Shown: positions 45,541 through 57,498, counted from the first letter of the stretch. The stretch is 64,000 nt of DNA from Enoplolaimus lenunculus (GCA_030248215.1 JASANG010000068.1:78479-142478), one strand, 5' to 3'. Notes: a model not told the origin generated them from the sequence alone. A program made the numbers and translations.

Positions 45541-45680
45541 TTATTCACACGTTCAAGTTTTTGCTGCGAGAACTTGCAGCTGCAACTTGCAAGTTTTGTC
45601 CAAAATCCCGCTCGAACTGCGTACAATTTGCAGCTGCACTTTATCGCAGCAAAAACTTGCACGTGTGAATAGGGCTTAAA
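45541..45680. mobile_element. MITE with ACACGTGCAAGTTTTTGCTG-type termini
   Basis: Inverted termini around TTCACACGTTCAAGTTTTTG and AAAAACTTGCACGTGTGAAT. A longer relative is at about 49335-49590 and fragments are at 32798-32850 and 33045-33080. Confidence 0.7.
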
Positions 45681-46543
45681 ACTATATTTGGTAGGAAGTT
45701 TAAGCCTAAATTAAAGGATGGCGCTATTTTACTTAAACATTTGATTTTACCTTCCGGCGTCGCCTGGTGTTGTATGACGTCATACCGTATTGTGTGTGAA
45801 TTGCCGTATGACGTCAAACGGCACCGCAAGTCAAATTATTAAAAAACATTGGCTTATCTTTATAGGTTCTAAAAACGTTGGGTGAGTATATAGAATAGCA
45901 CCGTTACATAATATAGATAGATATATTCCTGAGCCTAAGCCTGAGCCTAAGCCAAAGTAAAAAATAGTCTATACGCTTGCTCTGTTGTAGTTTTGCAGAA
46001 AAAATTTCCGTCCCTGATCTTTTTACATTGGCCAAACCAAGACTGGATGATGTCCACTTGCAGAAGAGTGTGCAACTGATGCGGTAGTGCATGGCACAAA
46101 GTGCACCATCACGCGTTGCATTTTTGCTCGACCCCCCTGATTTGGGGGGGGGAATAGTCACCACTTAATCTACATAGTAAAAATAGGAGTTAAAATATAA
46201 TCGGTGTGACTTTAGCTAAAATTCAAAATATTGGTTCAACGTTTCCCCCCACAAATAAAGGGGGTAGGTCAAAAATACAACGTGCGCTGGGCACGTTGTT
46301 TTGTGTACAGAATGTACCCAGTTGCACACTCTTGTGAAAATCATCCCGTCTTTGCCAAACGTTGCAATCCCACTAACCGACGGATAATTTTGCCGGATCG
46401 ATACAAAATACAATGCGAAACCATCCTTCCATCGGACAGTACAACTGTTTGCCAGGAACACAGTAAACTTTTGCTTGAATAAATTTTTCAAACAACGCAC
46501 GCTCTCCACCCACCGCTTTACAATGCTAAAACAATAGAGTAAC

Positions 46544-46800
46544 CAGTGGCGGATCCAGGATCTCAGAATGGGGGGGGGCAAAATTTCACAGGCAATAAAC
46601 TTATTTTTGACCCATACTGTAGTGTCCCAAATGAGAGGGGGAAGTAAAGAGGGAGCTTATTACAAGCTGCTTATACTATTGTGTATAAAACAGAGAAATA
46701 ATCAGCGTAGAACAGCAATAATTGACACTCTATATAATTTTTGTCGAGATGCTGTTGTGGGGAGGGCACGGGCGTGGTGGCCCCCATGGATCCGCCATTG
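46544..46800. mobile_element. hAT-type MITE with perfect 8-bp duplication
   Basis: Flanked by AGAGTAAC at 46536-46543 and 46801-46808. Ends CAGTGGCGGATCC and GGATCCGCCATTG. 257 bp. Confidence 0.9.
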
Positions 46801-47198
46801 AGAGTAACCATAAGGTTAAACGTCAGGTTGATATAAGGCACGGTGGTTGTAGCACGGCTCTCGAACCTATTGCCTGTTGGTGGGTGATAAAGCTTTATAT
46901 TTACAAACCCAGCGAAAAACGCAACGTTTCAAATGTATAAATGGCATATACAAACATGCTGGCGGATGAAGCTATCCAACTACTAAATGACAACAAGCTT
47001 CTCTCTCGCTTCGCTTGCAAGTTCCAAAATTCGTATGTGGGGCGTTTCAGCTTTATATAGATGTATCGCGCATGTTAAAGTCGTAAAGACTGTCAAATTC
47101 TCTGTAGAAGAAGATTCTCTATGTTTGATAACCTACCATAGTGGCGATAGGTGTTATGCAAGTTTGGAAACAACCATTTGGTAGCCAGTTAATTATAC

Positions 47199-47367
47199 CA
47201 ATGGCGTATCCATGGGGGGGCACCCCGGCCGTGCCCCCCCAACAGCATCTCGACAAAAATAATATAGCAATTTTGTTACAATAGTTCGTGGTTTGTGTAT
47301 GGGTCAAAAGTAAGTTTATTACCTGTGAAATTTTGCCCCCCATTTTGAGATCCTGGATCCGCCACTG
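47199..47367. mobile_element. hAT-type MITE, same family, inverted and shorter
   Basis: Flanked by AATTATAC at 47191-47198 and 47368-47375. Ends CAATGGCGTATCC and GGATCCGCCACTG. 169 bp; the interior matches the copy at 46544-46800 in reverse. Confidence 0.9.
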
Positions 47368-48198
47368 AATTATACTAGTGGTTTTGTCAATTTTGATTTT
47401 ATTAATATAAATCTTAGCTATGACACCACCTTGTCGCAAAGCGACTTTCTGGAAAAACTTGAAAATGTTCAATTTGGTTTTAAGTTTTCAAAAACTATTC
47501 AAACGGTTTTTTTCTATTAGGTTCGTTGTACTTTCGAAAAATCGGCAAATACAAAGAACCCAGCGTTTGCTCGCAAATATTTCACACCAATTGTATCGAG
47601 TCGTGACGTCACACGATGGGAACCTTTTCGTAGTTTTGAAATATTCTCAGGAAAGTATTCGTTGTCAAGCCAATCTGTAAACATTAAAATACAGAAATGA
47701 CATAGCTAATTTGATTGTACGTAAGTTAAGTTAGGATAACAACGCATTCTTTTGATACGATTGACGATCACAGATGCAATTCTAACAAACGGCCAATGTA
47801 CAGAACAGATCCGTTTCAGTACTATAAGCATATTCCTAAGCAGGCCTGTAGCCAGCTAACCTTGCTAGGGTGGCTTAAAATTTTTCAGAAGGTGCATTCA
47901 AGGGTTTTCAATGAGTTACAAGCAAAACTGAAAATTTTCTAGGGGGGGGGGGCAAAAATCCTGTCACTTTAAGCCCAAACACAGCTATCATTGGAAGCTA
48001 TTGGCATACGAAATTCATAAAATTTAACTTTATTCTAGATATTGTATCCGTTGTGGTTCGAAAACTTGCTGAGACCTTCGCAGGCAATAAAACTTTGGTC
48101 ATTTTCTAACTTAAAAAATTTAACGAACTAGAATTTTATTTTAAAAAACTTCAAGTTGAAACATCAAAACTTGTATTCCAGTTAGTATAAAAATACTA

Positions 48199-48423
48199 GG
48201 CCTATATTCTCAAATGTGTATAGCAACTATCATCAGTTTTAGTAATAGATTTTCAAACCCACTAAACTATGAGCCGTTGTTGAGCTCAACATTGATGCAG
48301 AAGTAGAGCAAGTTACATGCGAAAAATGTGAAGAATTTTGTGCCTCAGCATTCACTGCTTCGAATGTTACAAGACCTATCGCAAACTGGCGATAGGTGCA
48401 GCACACATTTGAGAATACTGGCC
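48199..48423. mobile_element. MITE family C (ATTCTCAAATG termini)
   Basis: Termini GGCCTATATTCTCAAATGTG and ACACATTTGAGAATACTGGCC; subterminal pair CTATCATCAG / CTGGCGATAG. About 225 bp. Confidence 0.8.
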
Positions 48424-48730
48424 CTAACCATAATCAGACAACAGCTGTTGAGTTATCGACCAAAGTATAGGAGGAACACTGTTGAATACACAAAGAACTC
48501 GAAGCGATTCGAGAACGGCACGATTGTACGAATGAGCAATTGAAATACGAAGTCCTGGCATACCAAAATCCTAAAAACCAAAAAAATTATAAACAATTAC
48601 TCGGTAAACATCCACGTGAGTCATAGCCTGGGTTCTCAACGAGCTCAAGTAACCAGAAGTAATAGCAAAGGTTGAGTTTTAAAGAATTCACGATCGAAAC
48701 GAGCAGAACGTTTGACACAATAAAAAAATT

Positions 48731-48933
48731 GGCTCATGTATAGAACAGGGCCGGAACGTTTTCCGGCGGGACTGTAATAGAGTAAGCTTAAGCTTTCGAC
48801 TAATTCTTTTGTTTAGGCTTAGGCTTAGGCTTAGGTATTATCTTATTCTAACGTTTAGACTTAGGCTTAGGCTTAAGCTTAGGCTTAAGAATATGCTTAC
48901 ACTACTGTTTTGGTCGTGTTCTGTACATTGGCC
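48731..48933 (+). mobile_element. GGCC/TTAGGC MITE, family A, with 8-bp target duplication
   Basis: Inverted termini GGCTCATGTATAGAACAGGG and CTGTACATTGGCC are flanked by the direct repeat AAAAAATT (48723-48730, 48934-48941). The interior consists of CTTAGGCTTAGG runs. Superfamily unresolved. Confidence 0.85.
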
Positions 48934-49822
48934 AAAAAATTGATGTGTATTATAATTGAAAGTTTTAGTTTTGTGTTATGGCAAAGGGTGATCAATCGCT
49001 GGATGCCGCAGATCCGCCATTTATCGTTCGTGTGAAACTAAAGTTTGACGTAATTTTGTATTAAAGATTTTGAAAAAGTCGAAAAATCGTTTATTGATTA
49101 TGGAATAGGGGTTTAGACCCAAAGATTCCCAATCCAAGGCTACACCATATTTTCAAATGAATATAGTTTACCTATCGCCACAGTAAAAGGTTTGATACAG
49201 ACGAACTGTGGCATCTAAGTCAGGCCTGTAGCCAGCTCACCTTGCTGGGAGGAGGGCAAAAAATTTTCGGGAGGGGCATACCAGGGTGTTTGTTGATTTA
49301 CAGGAAATGTTGAAATCTTTTCCAGGAGGGACTGAGCCTCCAGCGAGAACTTGCAGCTGTAACTTGCACTTGCAAGTTTTGTTCAAAATCCCGTTCGAAA
49401 AACATGCAACTGCGAATAATTCATTAAAAATCACAGCTTGGGATATATTTCACATAGTTAAATAACAATGCAGGTTCACTGAATATATTGCAGCCGCTTT
49501 CTCATTGGCTGGTGAAAAAAACGCAAGTGCAGCGTGCAATTTGCAACTTCAAGTTCTCGCAGCAAAAACTTGCACGTGTGAATAGGCCTTTATTTTTTCC
49601 TATTCACTGGCTCGGGGGCACTACAGTAGGATACCTTGCTCAACCCCCAAGTACGAAACGTTCGCATTGGATCAGGAACTTCGTAACTGAATGTGCTTTC
49701 AAATTTTGAATTTTGATCGAAATATGACAGACCATAAATCTCGTCGATTATAACAAATAATTTTAATCTAAAATATAAAACACCATGTTAAACTAAACAT
49801 TCTTCAAAAAAGTGATCTGAAA

Positions 49823-50145
49823 CAGAGGCGGATCCAAAAATTTCTGACTGGGGGCCGGCTGGCGAAACGCAAAATTTGTAAGGTAGGGACCTTATCATTT
49901 AAATCACCGAAAAATTTTCTGAGGGCGAAAAATTGCAAGGTAGCGACAAAACCATTTGATCACTAAAAATTCTGCAGGAACAATTGTAAAAAAATTGCAA
50001 GGTTGGGACCTTACCATTTGATCACAAAACATTCTGAGGGAAAAATTGTAAAAAATTGTAAGGTAGGGACCTTATCATTTTAACACAAAAAATTCTGATG
50101 GGGGCGTACGCCCCCCCGCATCCCCCCTCTCTGGATTCGCTAGCG
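49823..50145. mobile_element. hAT-type MITE with internal tandem repeats
   Basis: Begins CAGAGGCGGATCC and ends CTGGATTCGCTAGCG; flanks atctgaaa and gtctgaaa match at 7 of 8. Inside are about four copies of a roughly 60-bp unit containing AAGGTAGGGACCTTATCATT. Related fragments are at 32850-32950 and 58635-58740. Confidence 0.75.
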
Positions 50146-50463
50146 GTCTGAAATTTCTCTACGCCGTACTAAATTCGCTAATTAATGTATTTTATTTACC
50201 TAGAATGGGCGCTCAGGTCGGGCTTGGCTAGGCCTGCTCCAAATACGGGAATACCTCTCGCCTCGAAAACTTTCATCGCCACCATAAGCGTTAAAGGAGC
50301 AGATCAGCGGAAAAAACATCCTTTTACAAAGAAATGTATAAAGATAAGTCTATCACAAATTTAGTATTAATTTGTATTCGTATATAAAATCAGCTAAAAC
50401 AGTGCCCAAAATACGTACGTGGAGCATTCTAGTTTTAATTATATAAAATAAGTTTGCGCTCAC

Positions 50464-53400
50464 CTTTTCGCCCATTCCAAAATAGGCATCAACTCTTGTT
50501 TGCTAAACGAAATTCCAAGCGGATTGCTTGGACTAATCAGTATAAGTCCTCGGACTAATTTACCCTGAAATAGTTCAAAAATTGCTATTAAAAGCCATTA
50601 AAATGCAATTCACAGTGGAAAATGAAAATATTAATTTTAGCAGATGAAATTGAGTCAGTTATAAATTTTGCCAGAAAAAATTCCTTGCTTAAAAATTGTA
50701 CAACAATAAAATTTTAACATTTCTTTTGTAGAGTTGGGTATCGGATGGATATTATTTATATCTAGGGCCCATATTCTAAAATGCGTATAGCAACTATTAT
50801 CAGTTAGTAATAGGTTTTCAAACTCACTAACTACTGCAGGTCTTGAACTCAAAATTACTACAGGAGTAGAGCAAATTATGTGAAAAGCAGGAGCTGAATT
50901 TCAAGCCTGACCATTCACTGGTTCAAAAGTTACAAAACCTATCACCAACTGGTGATTGATGCTACACACATTTCAGAATGCGGGCCCAGGTAACTATATG
51001 TTCTTGCCGGATATTTATCTCTTGTTGTTAGATATTTATCTGTATATATATTGGGATATATTTGTTTTCAGATACATATCAGCATACTTTACATATTCGA
51101 ATATCTTTGCTCATATTCTCAAATGTATGTAGCACCTATCACACCAGTTAGCAACAGATTTTCAATGTGGCGAACGAGTGCAATTGCGAAATTTCGACTT
51201 GGTACAAAAGTACAACAATTCAAGAGCGAAAAAGTGTGCTGAATTTTGAATCTCACCAATCCCTGGTTCGAAAACTATACAAAATTTTTTACAAACTGGC
51301 AACAGGTACTACACTAATTTGAAAATACACTGTAAAAAATTGTGAGTCAAATTGACTCTCTCCGAAATAGGCTCTACGGGACTACACAAACTGAGTCAAA
51401 TTCGACTCCTCCAGAGTCAAACGTGCGACTCAGAGATTAGAATTTGACTCCGGCAGAGTCGAATTTGACTCAGTTTGTGTAGTCCCGTAGAGCCTATTTC
51501 GGAGAGAGTCAATTTGACTCACCGTTTTTTTGCAGTGTACGGACCCTGGCGTCCGTCTATAACCAGCTGAAGTGTCGTGTCTGTTCGGCCAATGTAAAGA
51601 ACACGGGCGAACCAGTATAATAAGCAAATTCCTAAGCCTAATCCTAAACCTAAGCGTAAGAACGAGCCTATTTCTAAGCCTAGGCCTAAGCCTAAGCCAA
51701 ACAAAACAATTAGTCTAAAGATTAAGCCAAACAAAACAATTAGTCTAAAGCTTAAGCCAAACAAAACAATCAGTCTAAAGCTTAAGCCAAACAAAACAAT
51801 TAGTCTAAAGCTTAAGCTTACTCTATGGCAGTCCTGCAGAAAAACGTTCGGCCACTAATCTCTACATGGACCTCTGTCTGTTGTAAACTATAAAATATTC
51901 ATAAAAGCTTAAGCCAAACAAAACAATTCGTCTAAAGCTTAAGCCAAACACAACAATTAGTCTAAAGCCTAAGCCAAACAAAACAATTATTCTAAAGCTT
52001 AAGCTTACTCTATGGCAGTCCTGCAGAAAAACGTTCGGCCACTAATCTCTACATGGGCCTCTGTCTGTTGTAAACTATAAAATATTCATAAAAGCTTAAG
52101 CCAAACAAAACAATTAGTCTAAAGCTTAAGCCAAACAAAACAATCAGTCTAAAGCTTAAGCCAAACAAAACAATTAGTCTAAAGCTTAAGCTTACTCTAT
52201 GGCAGTCCTGCAGAAAAACGTTCGGCCACTAATCTCTACATGGACCTCTGTCTGTTGTAAACTATAAAATATTCATAAAAGCTTAAGCCAAACAAAACAA
52301 TTCGTCTAAAGCTTAAGCCAAACACAACAATTAGTCTAAAGCCTAAGCCAAACAAAACAATTATTCTAAAGCTTAAGCTTACTCTATGGCAGTCCTGCAG
52401 AAAAACGTTCGGCCACTAATCTCTACATGGGCCTCTGTCTGTTGTAAACTATAAAATATTCATAAAAGCTTAAGCCAAACAAAACAATTAGTCTAAAGCT
52501 TAAGCCAAACAAAACAATCAGTCTAAAGCTTAAGCCAAACAAAACAATTAGTCTAAAGCTTAAGCTTACTCTATGGCAGTCCTGCAGAAAAACGTTCGGC
52601 CACTAATCTCTACATGGGCCTCTGTCTGTTGTAAACTATAAAATATTCATACCTCACCGAGCGCATCATCGTAACTTTTTTGAAAATTTTCAACTCTGAG
52701 TTGAAATTTGTAATCTGGTGTCACTTGATAGGCAACATCGTACGTTGATACCATCGAGCGCTCACAGAAATCGTTATGAATTCTCGTATAGTACGGCGCT
52801 GGCGATAGAAAAACTTCTAAAAACAACTAATCTAAGCCTGCTTCTAAAATATATTTTGAAATCTGACCATTTTAAAACTAAAACCTGCCAAAAGTTTTCA
52901 CTTGTGGCCTATACTAGTAAAAATTTCAAACATGTCTAGCATCATTTATAGTCAGCAGGCTTATACTATTGATTGGGACTCAAAATGGGGACCCCCTCTT
53001 ATTAATACGTTCCCTCTTATTCGGGTCAGTACAGTATTTTTTAAGGAAAACTTTAAAAACGATACCTCCAGGACTGGATACTGAATGTACTATACTGTCA
53101 AGTACTGAACACGTTCCGTTCATCAACACAATCTGTAAAATTAAAGCTAAAATCATTGGCCAAACGCTACAGCGACAAGACAGAAGCAAGAATTTCATTG
53201 AAGTTTTCAGGTTTGACTGAGAGGTTTTCAGTTCAAATTTTCGTTTGCCCAAAACTGAACGGTTCGTTTTAGTTTTTGGTTCTGTGCTGCTAAAGATCAA
53301 CTTCTGCAGGCTCGTAGCTGGCTTACAATGCTTGAAAGGAGCGAATAAAGTTAACGATTTGCGGCGTAACGATTGCGGTATTTGCTAAATTTTAGCATAT

Positions 53401-56400
53401 TTAGTTTCGGAACGAGGGTTTAACTGAAACTTACATGACTTGAATCAATATCGGTGTAGGATTTGAAGTATCGATGAAGAAACTTCGCAACTATCGAACG
53501 AATCCTAAAAATAACAAAAAAACTGTGTCTTTGGGGTCAAATTCACAACGTCAGTCAAAAGTTCGAAACGTTTAGTTTTACATCATGAACTGGTCTGCTC
53601 AGACAAGCCCGTAGCCAGCTCATCTTGCTGGGAGGAACTTAAAATTTTTTAAGGACGAGTATACAATGGTTTTCGATGACTTACAAGCAAGGTTGAAAAT
53701 TTTCTAGGGGTGGGGACGAATTCTTCCAGGGGGTATATTAAGTCCCCCTGGTCCCCTCTGGCAACAGGCCCGAACTCAATTTAATAAAAAGTGAAATTAA
53801 GCCTAAATGGCGAAAAAATAACTGTTACCGAGGCGTTTTAACAGAGATTGGGGTTAATTTAATTTTTCAACTGATTAAAGCTTCAAGATATAGAAGTATA
53901 ACTGTTGTTCGGTTACGGACTGTTATTTATGTTCAACCAGCCGCCTTCTGCTACTTTTCGTTAAACGTTTTTTAACTTGCATCAAAAGCTTAAGCGATAA
54001 TGCAAGGTTATACTTAAAAATGTACTTTCAAACTTAATACGTTTTAAAGTTTCCAACACAACTTTATTTGATCCTGGAGTCATTTATGCGCTACAATTAG
54101 GAATACTTGACATTTATGGACTGTAATTATATGGTTTAGGGACTCTATCCGCTTACGGACTCCTATTAGGGATACGAACTCCTATTGATTGGGATTCAAA
54201 ATGGGGACCCCCCGCTTATCCCCCTCTTATTCGGGCTACTACAGTACATTAATTATTGGCGATGTTCCTGCTAAATCTTACGTTATATCACCTTCGTATT
54301 CGTAATAATGTAGCATAGATGCAGTGAATTCACGGCATTCTGGCTTGTTTATCTGAAATTAAATCTTTCCAGCTGTTATAAACAGGCAAGCTTGACCACG
54401 AATATGACCCAAAAAAATTCAAACTGTGATCACAAACAAAGCAAATGCAGAAACTTTAGTATGCTCTGATACTGACATTTACTTCCTCAAAATCGTACAG
54501 CACCAACAGAGCAATTTTCAGTTGACTCCAGTTGAAATCAGGGCTTATATTCTCAAATGCATATAGCACCTATGACCAGTTATAGAAATGGGTTGTCAAA
54601 CTACCGAACAGCTGCAATTGCATAGTTCAAGCTTTGCTCAGAAGTAGAGAAAATGAAGAACAATAAATATGATGAATTTCAAAAACATTCCATGGTTCGA
54701 AAGTTACAAGTCCTATTACTGAATGGCAATTAGTGCTACACACATTTAAGAATACGGGCTCAGGAAAAAGACTCGGGTTTGTTTTATCATTTCTACACAA
54801 TGTCTCACCGATAGGTTTTTATGACATAGGTCGATATCCTTGAATGTGGATATCAGCTATCATCAGTTAGTAATAAGTTTTCAATCTCACTAACTATTGC
54901 AGTTGTTGAATTCAACATAGGAATCCAGAGTACACCAAATCATATGCGAAAAATGTACTTAATTTTGAGTCTCATCATTTACTGGTTCGAAAGTTGCTAG
55001 ACGTATCACCAACTGATGAAAGGTGCTACAAACATTTGAGAATACGGTCCTTAATGTTAAACCAGTAATCCGCAGTTGCACACATATGCAACTCTCCTAT
55101 TATACTGGGTTTTGGACTATGTTCAAGAGTATTTGGTTTTAAGCAGGTTTTGCCTAAGCTTTGACGCTTAAGTGACAACTCAAACAACCAAATCATCACT
55201 TAATTGTATACGGATTTATTGATTTAAGACTAAACCCGGGATTCCACTCTGTAGTGGAAAATACACTTCGCAACTTGAACATAGCTAAAGACAACATATA
55301 AATATCATATGAATACACCAAACCAAACTGCATTTGTCTAATAGAACAAAACGCAAAAAATGTCACCTGTAATGTTTACTATGAAAATCAAAACAACAAT
55401 TTTATGTCTTTGCAAACTTCTATTAATTTGCATATTGTGACTTTGCTGGAATGCCGCCCAAAATACGTATGTGGGGCCTTATGGATATCAGAGCTCTTAT
55501 CAGTCACAAAGTTTAGCAACGGTGTCGCATAGTGATGAAGTTTCTGATGATATGCAAATTACATTGCGAATACTATTGTAAAAATCACCTCGTGGCGAAC
55601 GGTGATTTGATGCTTTGATAGTCACTTGTTTGTACATTGGTGAATCCCAGCGTTAGTTTGCGGTGCCACTTACTTTTGCTAATAACGTTTCTTCACAAAG
55701 ATAATTTTCAGCCGTACCAAGGTTGACATAACCCTAAATGGTAAAATTTAGCCTTCAGAATAGTTTACGTTGAAAAATTTCCAAAGCCTTCGACCCATGT
55801 TACTTTTAGAGGCGTCCCGTTCCACCACGACTCTGCAACAGAAGAGGCTTTGCGCTAATTTTTTTTGCTTAGGCTTAGACGCAAGCTGTGGTTTTAGGTT
55901 TAGGATTTGAAATATTTGGCGATCGTAATATACGCCCTCAAAGTAATATGGAATCCCTTTAAATGATTTATACCAGGTTCAGTTCCGATAATTCCAAACA
56001 TAAAACTTTCCATTAGACAAGTTAATTGTTGAGGTTTCGTTGGACAGGGTCCAAATGGCAGTGGTGTCAATGGTTTGAGAAAAAATTTTAATTTTGCTAA
56101 TACTACTGTAGTGACCCGAATAAGAGAGGGGTAACAAGAGGGGGGCCCCATTTTGAGTGCCAATCAATAGGAGTCCGTATCCCTAATAAGAGTCCGTAAG
56201 CGGATAGAATCCCTAAACCGTAATTAGAGTCCATAAATGTCAGTTATTCCTAATTCTAGCGCATAAATGACACCAGGACCAAATAAAGTGGATTTCGAAA
56301 CTTTAAAGCGTACTTAAGTTTTGAAAGGACATTCCTAAGTATAACCTTGCATTATCGCTCAAGCTATCGACACAAGACAAATAAACGTTTAATTCAACGG

Positions 56401-57232
56401 ATTGTTGCAATACGGGATATAAATCTGTAACGAAGGACGTTGGAGGGCGCGTTAAAAATAAATAACAGTCCGTAACCGAATAACAGGGGTACCTTTTGGA
56501 GAGGCCATATAAATATCAACCTATCCCTTCTTATTCGGGTCACTACGGCACTGCTACTTTATTGAGACGAGTAAAAGTGCGATTATTCATATATAACTGG
56601 TATGCCCTAATAAACTATGGCTTCATTGTTAAAATTCGAATCACAACAGACTCGACAACATGTATATTCGAGGGCTTATTTCAGATGGTCAGGGCGTTCA
56701 CTATTTTAATAATTTTGGTCAATGTTACTTTAAGGGGCGCAGTAGATTAAGCGTATTCCTAAGCCTAAAGCTTGCGTTGCATAAATGTTTTCCTAAGCCT
56801 AAGCCTAAGCCTAAGCATAAGCCTAAGCAAAAAAATATCATCTAGAATCTAAACAAACTCTTTTATGATCCTACCAGAAACTTAGACACCCCTTAGAGTA
56901 ACATGGGCCATAAGTTTGATAGCCATTCTGGGTTAATTTTAGCATTTAAAAACGTACTTTTAAGCTACATTACGAATAGTAAGTAATTGTATTAAAATAA
57001 AACAAAGATGTCAAAAACAGTAATAAATGAATATATAAAAACTGTAATAAATGAATATATAAACATAAAACGGCCTTGCTTGATGATCATCCGTTTCGTA
57101 AGGATCCGCAATGCACAAACGCATATAAGCATCCAAAAAATTCTTGTCTTCGCTCACAAATTCCGCTGTATGAGCGCCACGCGGCGACAAATATTGATGA
57201 GTTAACTGCGCTTGATTACTTGATACTGACAT
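50464..57232 (-). CDS. ACCS: ACCS-like fold-type I PLP aminotransferase, N-terminal half
   Basis: ACCS proteins are animal relatives of plant 1-aminocyclopropane-1-carboxylate synthase; their animal substrate is unclear. Exons seen: 57080-57232 (starts MSVSSNQAQ), 55674-55733, 54282-54352, 53435-53504, 53066-53132, 52653-52816, 50464-50564, all in phase, about 228 residues. Diagnostic pieces are YLSPRG and DKNFLDAYMRL (exon 1), GYVNLGTAENYLCEETL (exon 2), SMLHYYEYEGD (3), VAKFLHRYF (4), IVLMNGTCSVLDSIVHSV (5), FLSPAPYYTRI (6) and RGLILISPSNPLGISFS with the conserved NPLG turn (7). Intron 1 seems to use a GC donor (CAA|GCAAGG). The DEVY and Schiff-base Lys exons were not recognised; a poor candidate lies at about 50240-50320. 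The gene is therefore either split over long repeat-filled introns to the left or broken. Other members such as ACCSL fit equally well. Confidence 0.85.
50766..50986. mobile_element. MITE family C
   Basis: Termini GGCCCATATTCTAAAATGCG and CACATTTCAGAATGCGGGCC. It lies just upstream, in gene direction, of ACCS exon 7. Confidence 0.8.
51110..51546. mobile_element. MITE family C, interrupted by a hairpin MITE
   Basis: Left end CTCATATTCTCAAATG, right end TACGGACCC, with the family E element at 51328-51537 inserted between. Confidence 0.75.
51328..51537. mobile_element. Long-hairpin MITE, family E, inserted in a family C MITE
   Basis: Ends CACTGTAAAAAATTGTGAGT and TTTTTTTGCAGTG, flanked by TA on both sides. 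The family C sequence ...TTGAAAATA stops at the left TA and resumes at the right as TACGGACCC, proving the TA duplication. Confidence 0.9.
51691..52650 (+). repeat. Satellite with 187-bp monomer and 374-bp dimer, in an ACCS intron
   Basis: Marker CTTAAGCTTACTCTATGGCA recurs at 51811, 51998, 52185, 52372 and 52559, exactly 187 bp apart. Each monomer is a 97-bp block plus three 30-bp subunits of the type CTTAAGCCAAACAAAACAAT. Alternate monomers share diagnostic variants (tggacc/ttcgtct versus tgggcc/ttagtct), so the true period is 374 bp. The array ends at 52650, directly beside the exon 6 donor of the ACCS-like gene. Confidence 0.95.
54541..55051. mobile_element. Two neighbouring family C MITEs
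   Basis: One spans 54541-54761 (TATATTCTCAAATGCATATA ... ACACATTTAAGAATACGGGC) and one about 54828-55051 (GGTCGATATCCTTGAATGTG ... CATTTGAGAATACGGTCC). Both lie in an ACCS intron. Confidence 0.75.
56104..56550. mobile_element. MITE family D (GACCCGAATAAG termini), full copy
   Basis: About 447 bp. Ends TACTGTAGTGACCCGAATAA and CTTATTCGGGTCACTACGGC are inverted. Further copies: 43932-45080 (interrupted), 53898-54245 (reverse), about 21141-21420 and a lone end at about 52960-53035. Confidence 0.8.
56717..56909 (-). mobile_element. GGCC/TTAGGC MITE, family B
   Basis: Termini GGTCAATGTTACTTTAAGGG and TTAGAGTAACATGGGCC. Interior CCTAAG repeats show the inverted orientation. Flanks ataatttt and ataagttt match at 7 of 8. 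Confidence 0.8.
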
Positions 57233-57326
57233 AGCTAGTAATAATATTTTAGATTGCTAATAATTCAAAAACTAATGGTATTTTTTAAACTTTTATTTTT
57301 TTTTACATTTTGCATAAAACTTATGT

Positions 57327-57498
57327 GGCCCATGTTACTTTAAGTTGCGTCCAGGTTTATGATAGGTCTATAAAAGCGTATGTTTAGATTCTAGATTACA
57401 TTTTTTTGCATAGGCTTATGCTTAGCAACACATTTTTGCAACGCTTAGCGGTAGACTTAGGAATATCTACTGTTACGCCCCTTAAAGTAACATTGGCC
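57327..57498 (+). mobile_element. GGCC/TTAGGC MITE, family B
   Basis: Termini GGCCCATGTTACTTTAAGTT and CCTTAAAGTAACATTGGCC. It begins just upstream of the ACCS-like start codon at 57232. Flanks do not match, so the target duplication is lost. Confidence 0.8.

Noticed and set aside
46941-47060. Plus-strand frame MAYTNMLADEAIQLLNDNKL
   Set aside because: Vaguely like an aminotransferase segment but on the opposite strand to the ACCS-like gene, ending in repeat sequence, with no splice support.
48780-48900. TTAGGC runs as interstitial telomere
   Set aside because: The runs are short, degenerate and always inside elements with inverted termini and target duplications.
51691-52650. Regular 30-bp repeats resembling a CRISPR array
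   Set aside because: The material between repeats is itself repeated (187-bp monomer), there are no unique spacers or cas genes, and the genome is eukaryotic.
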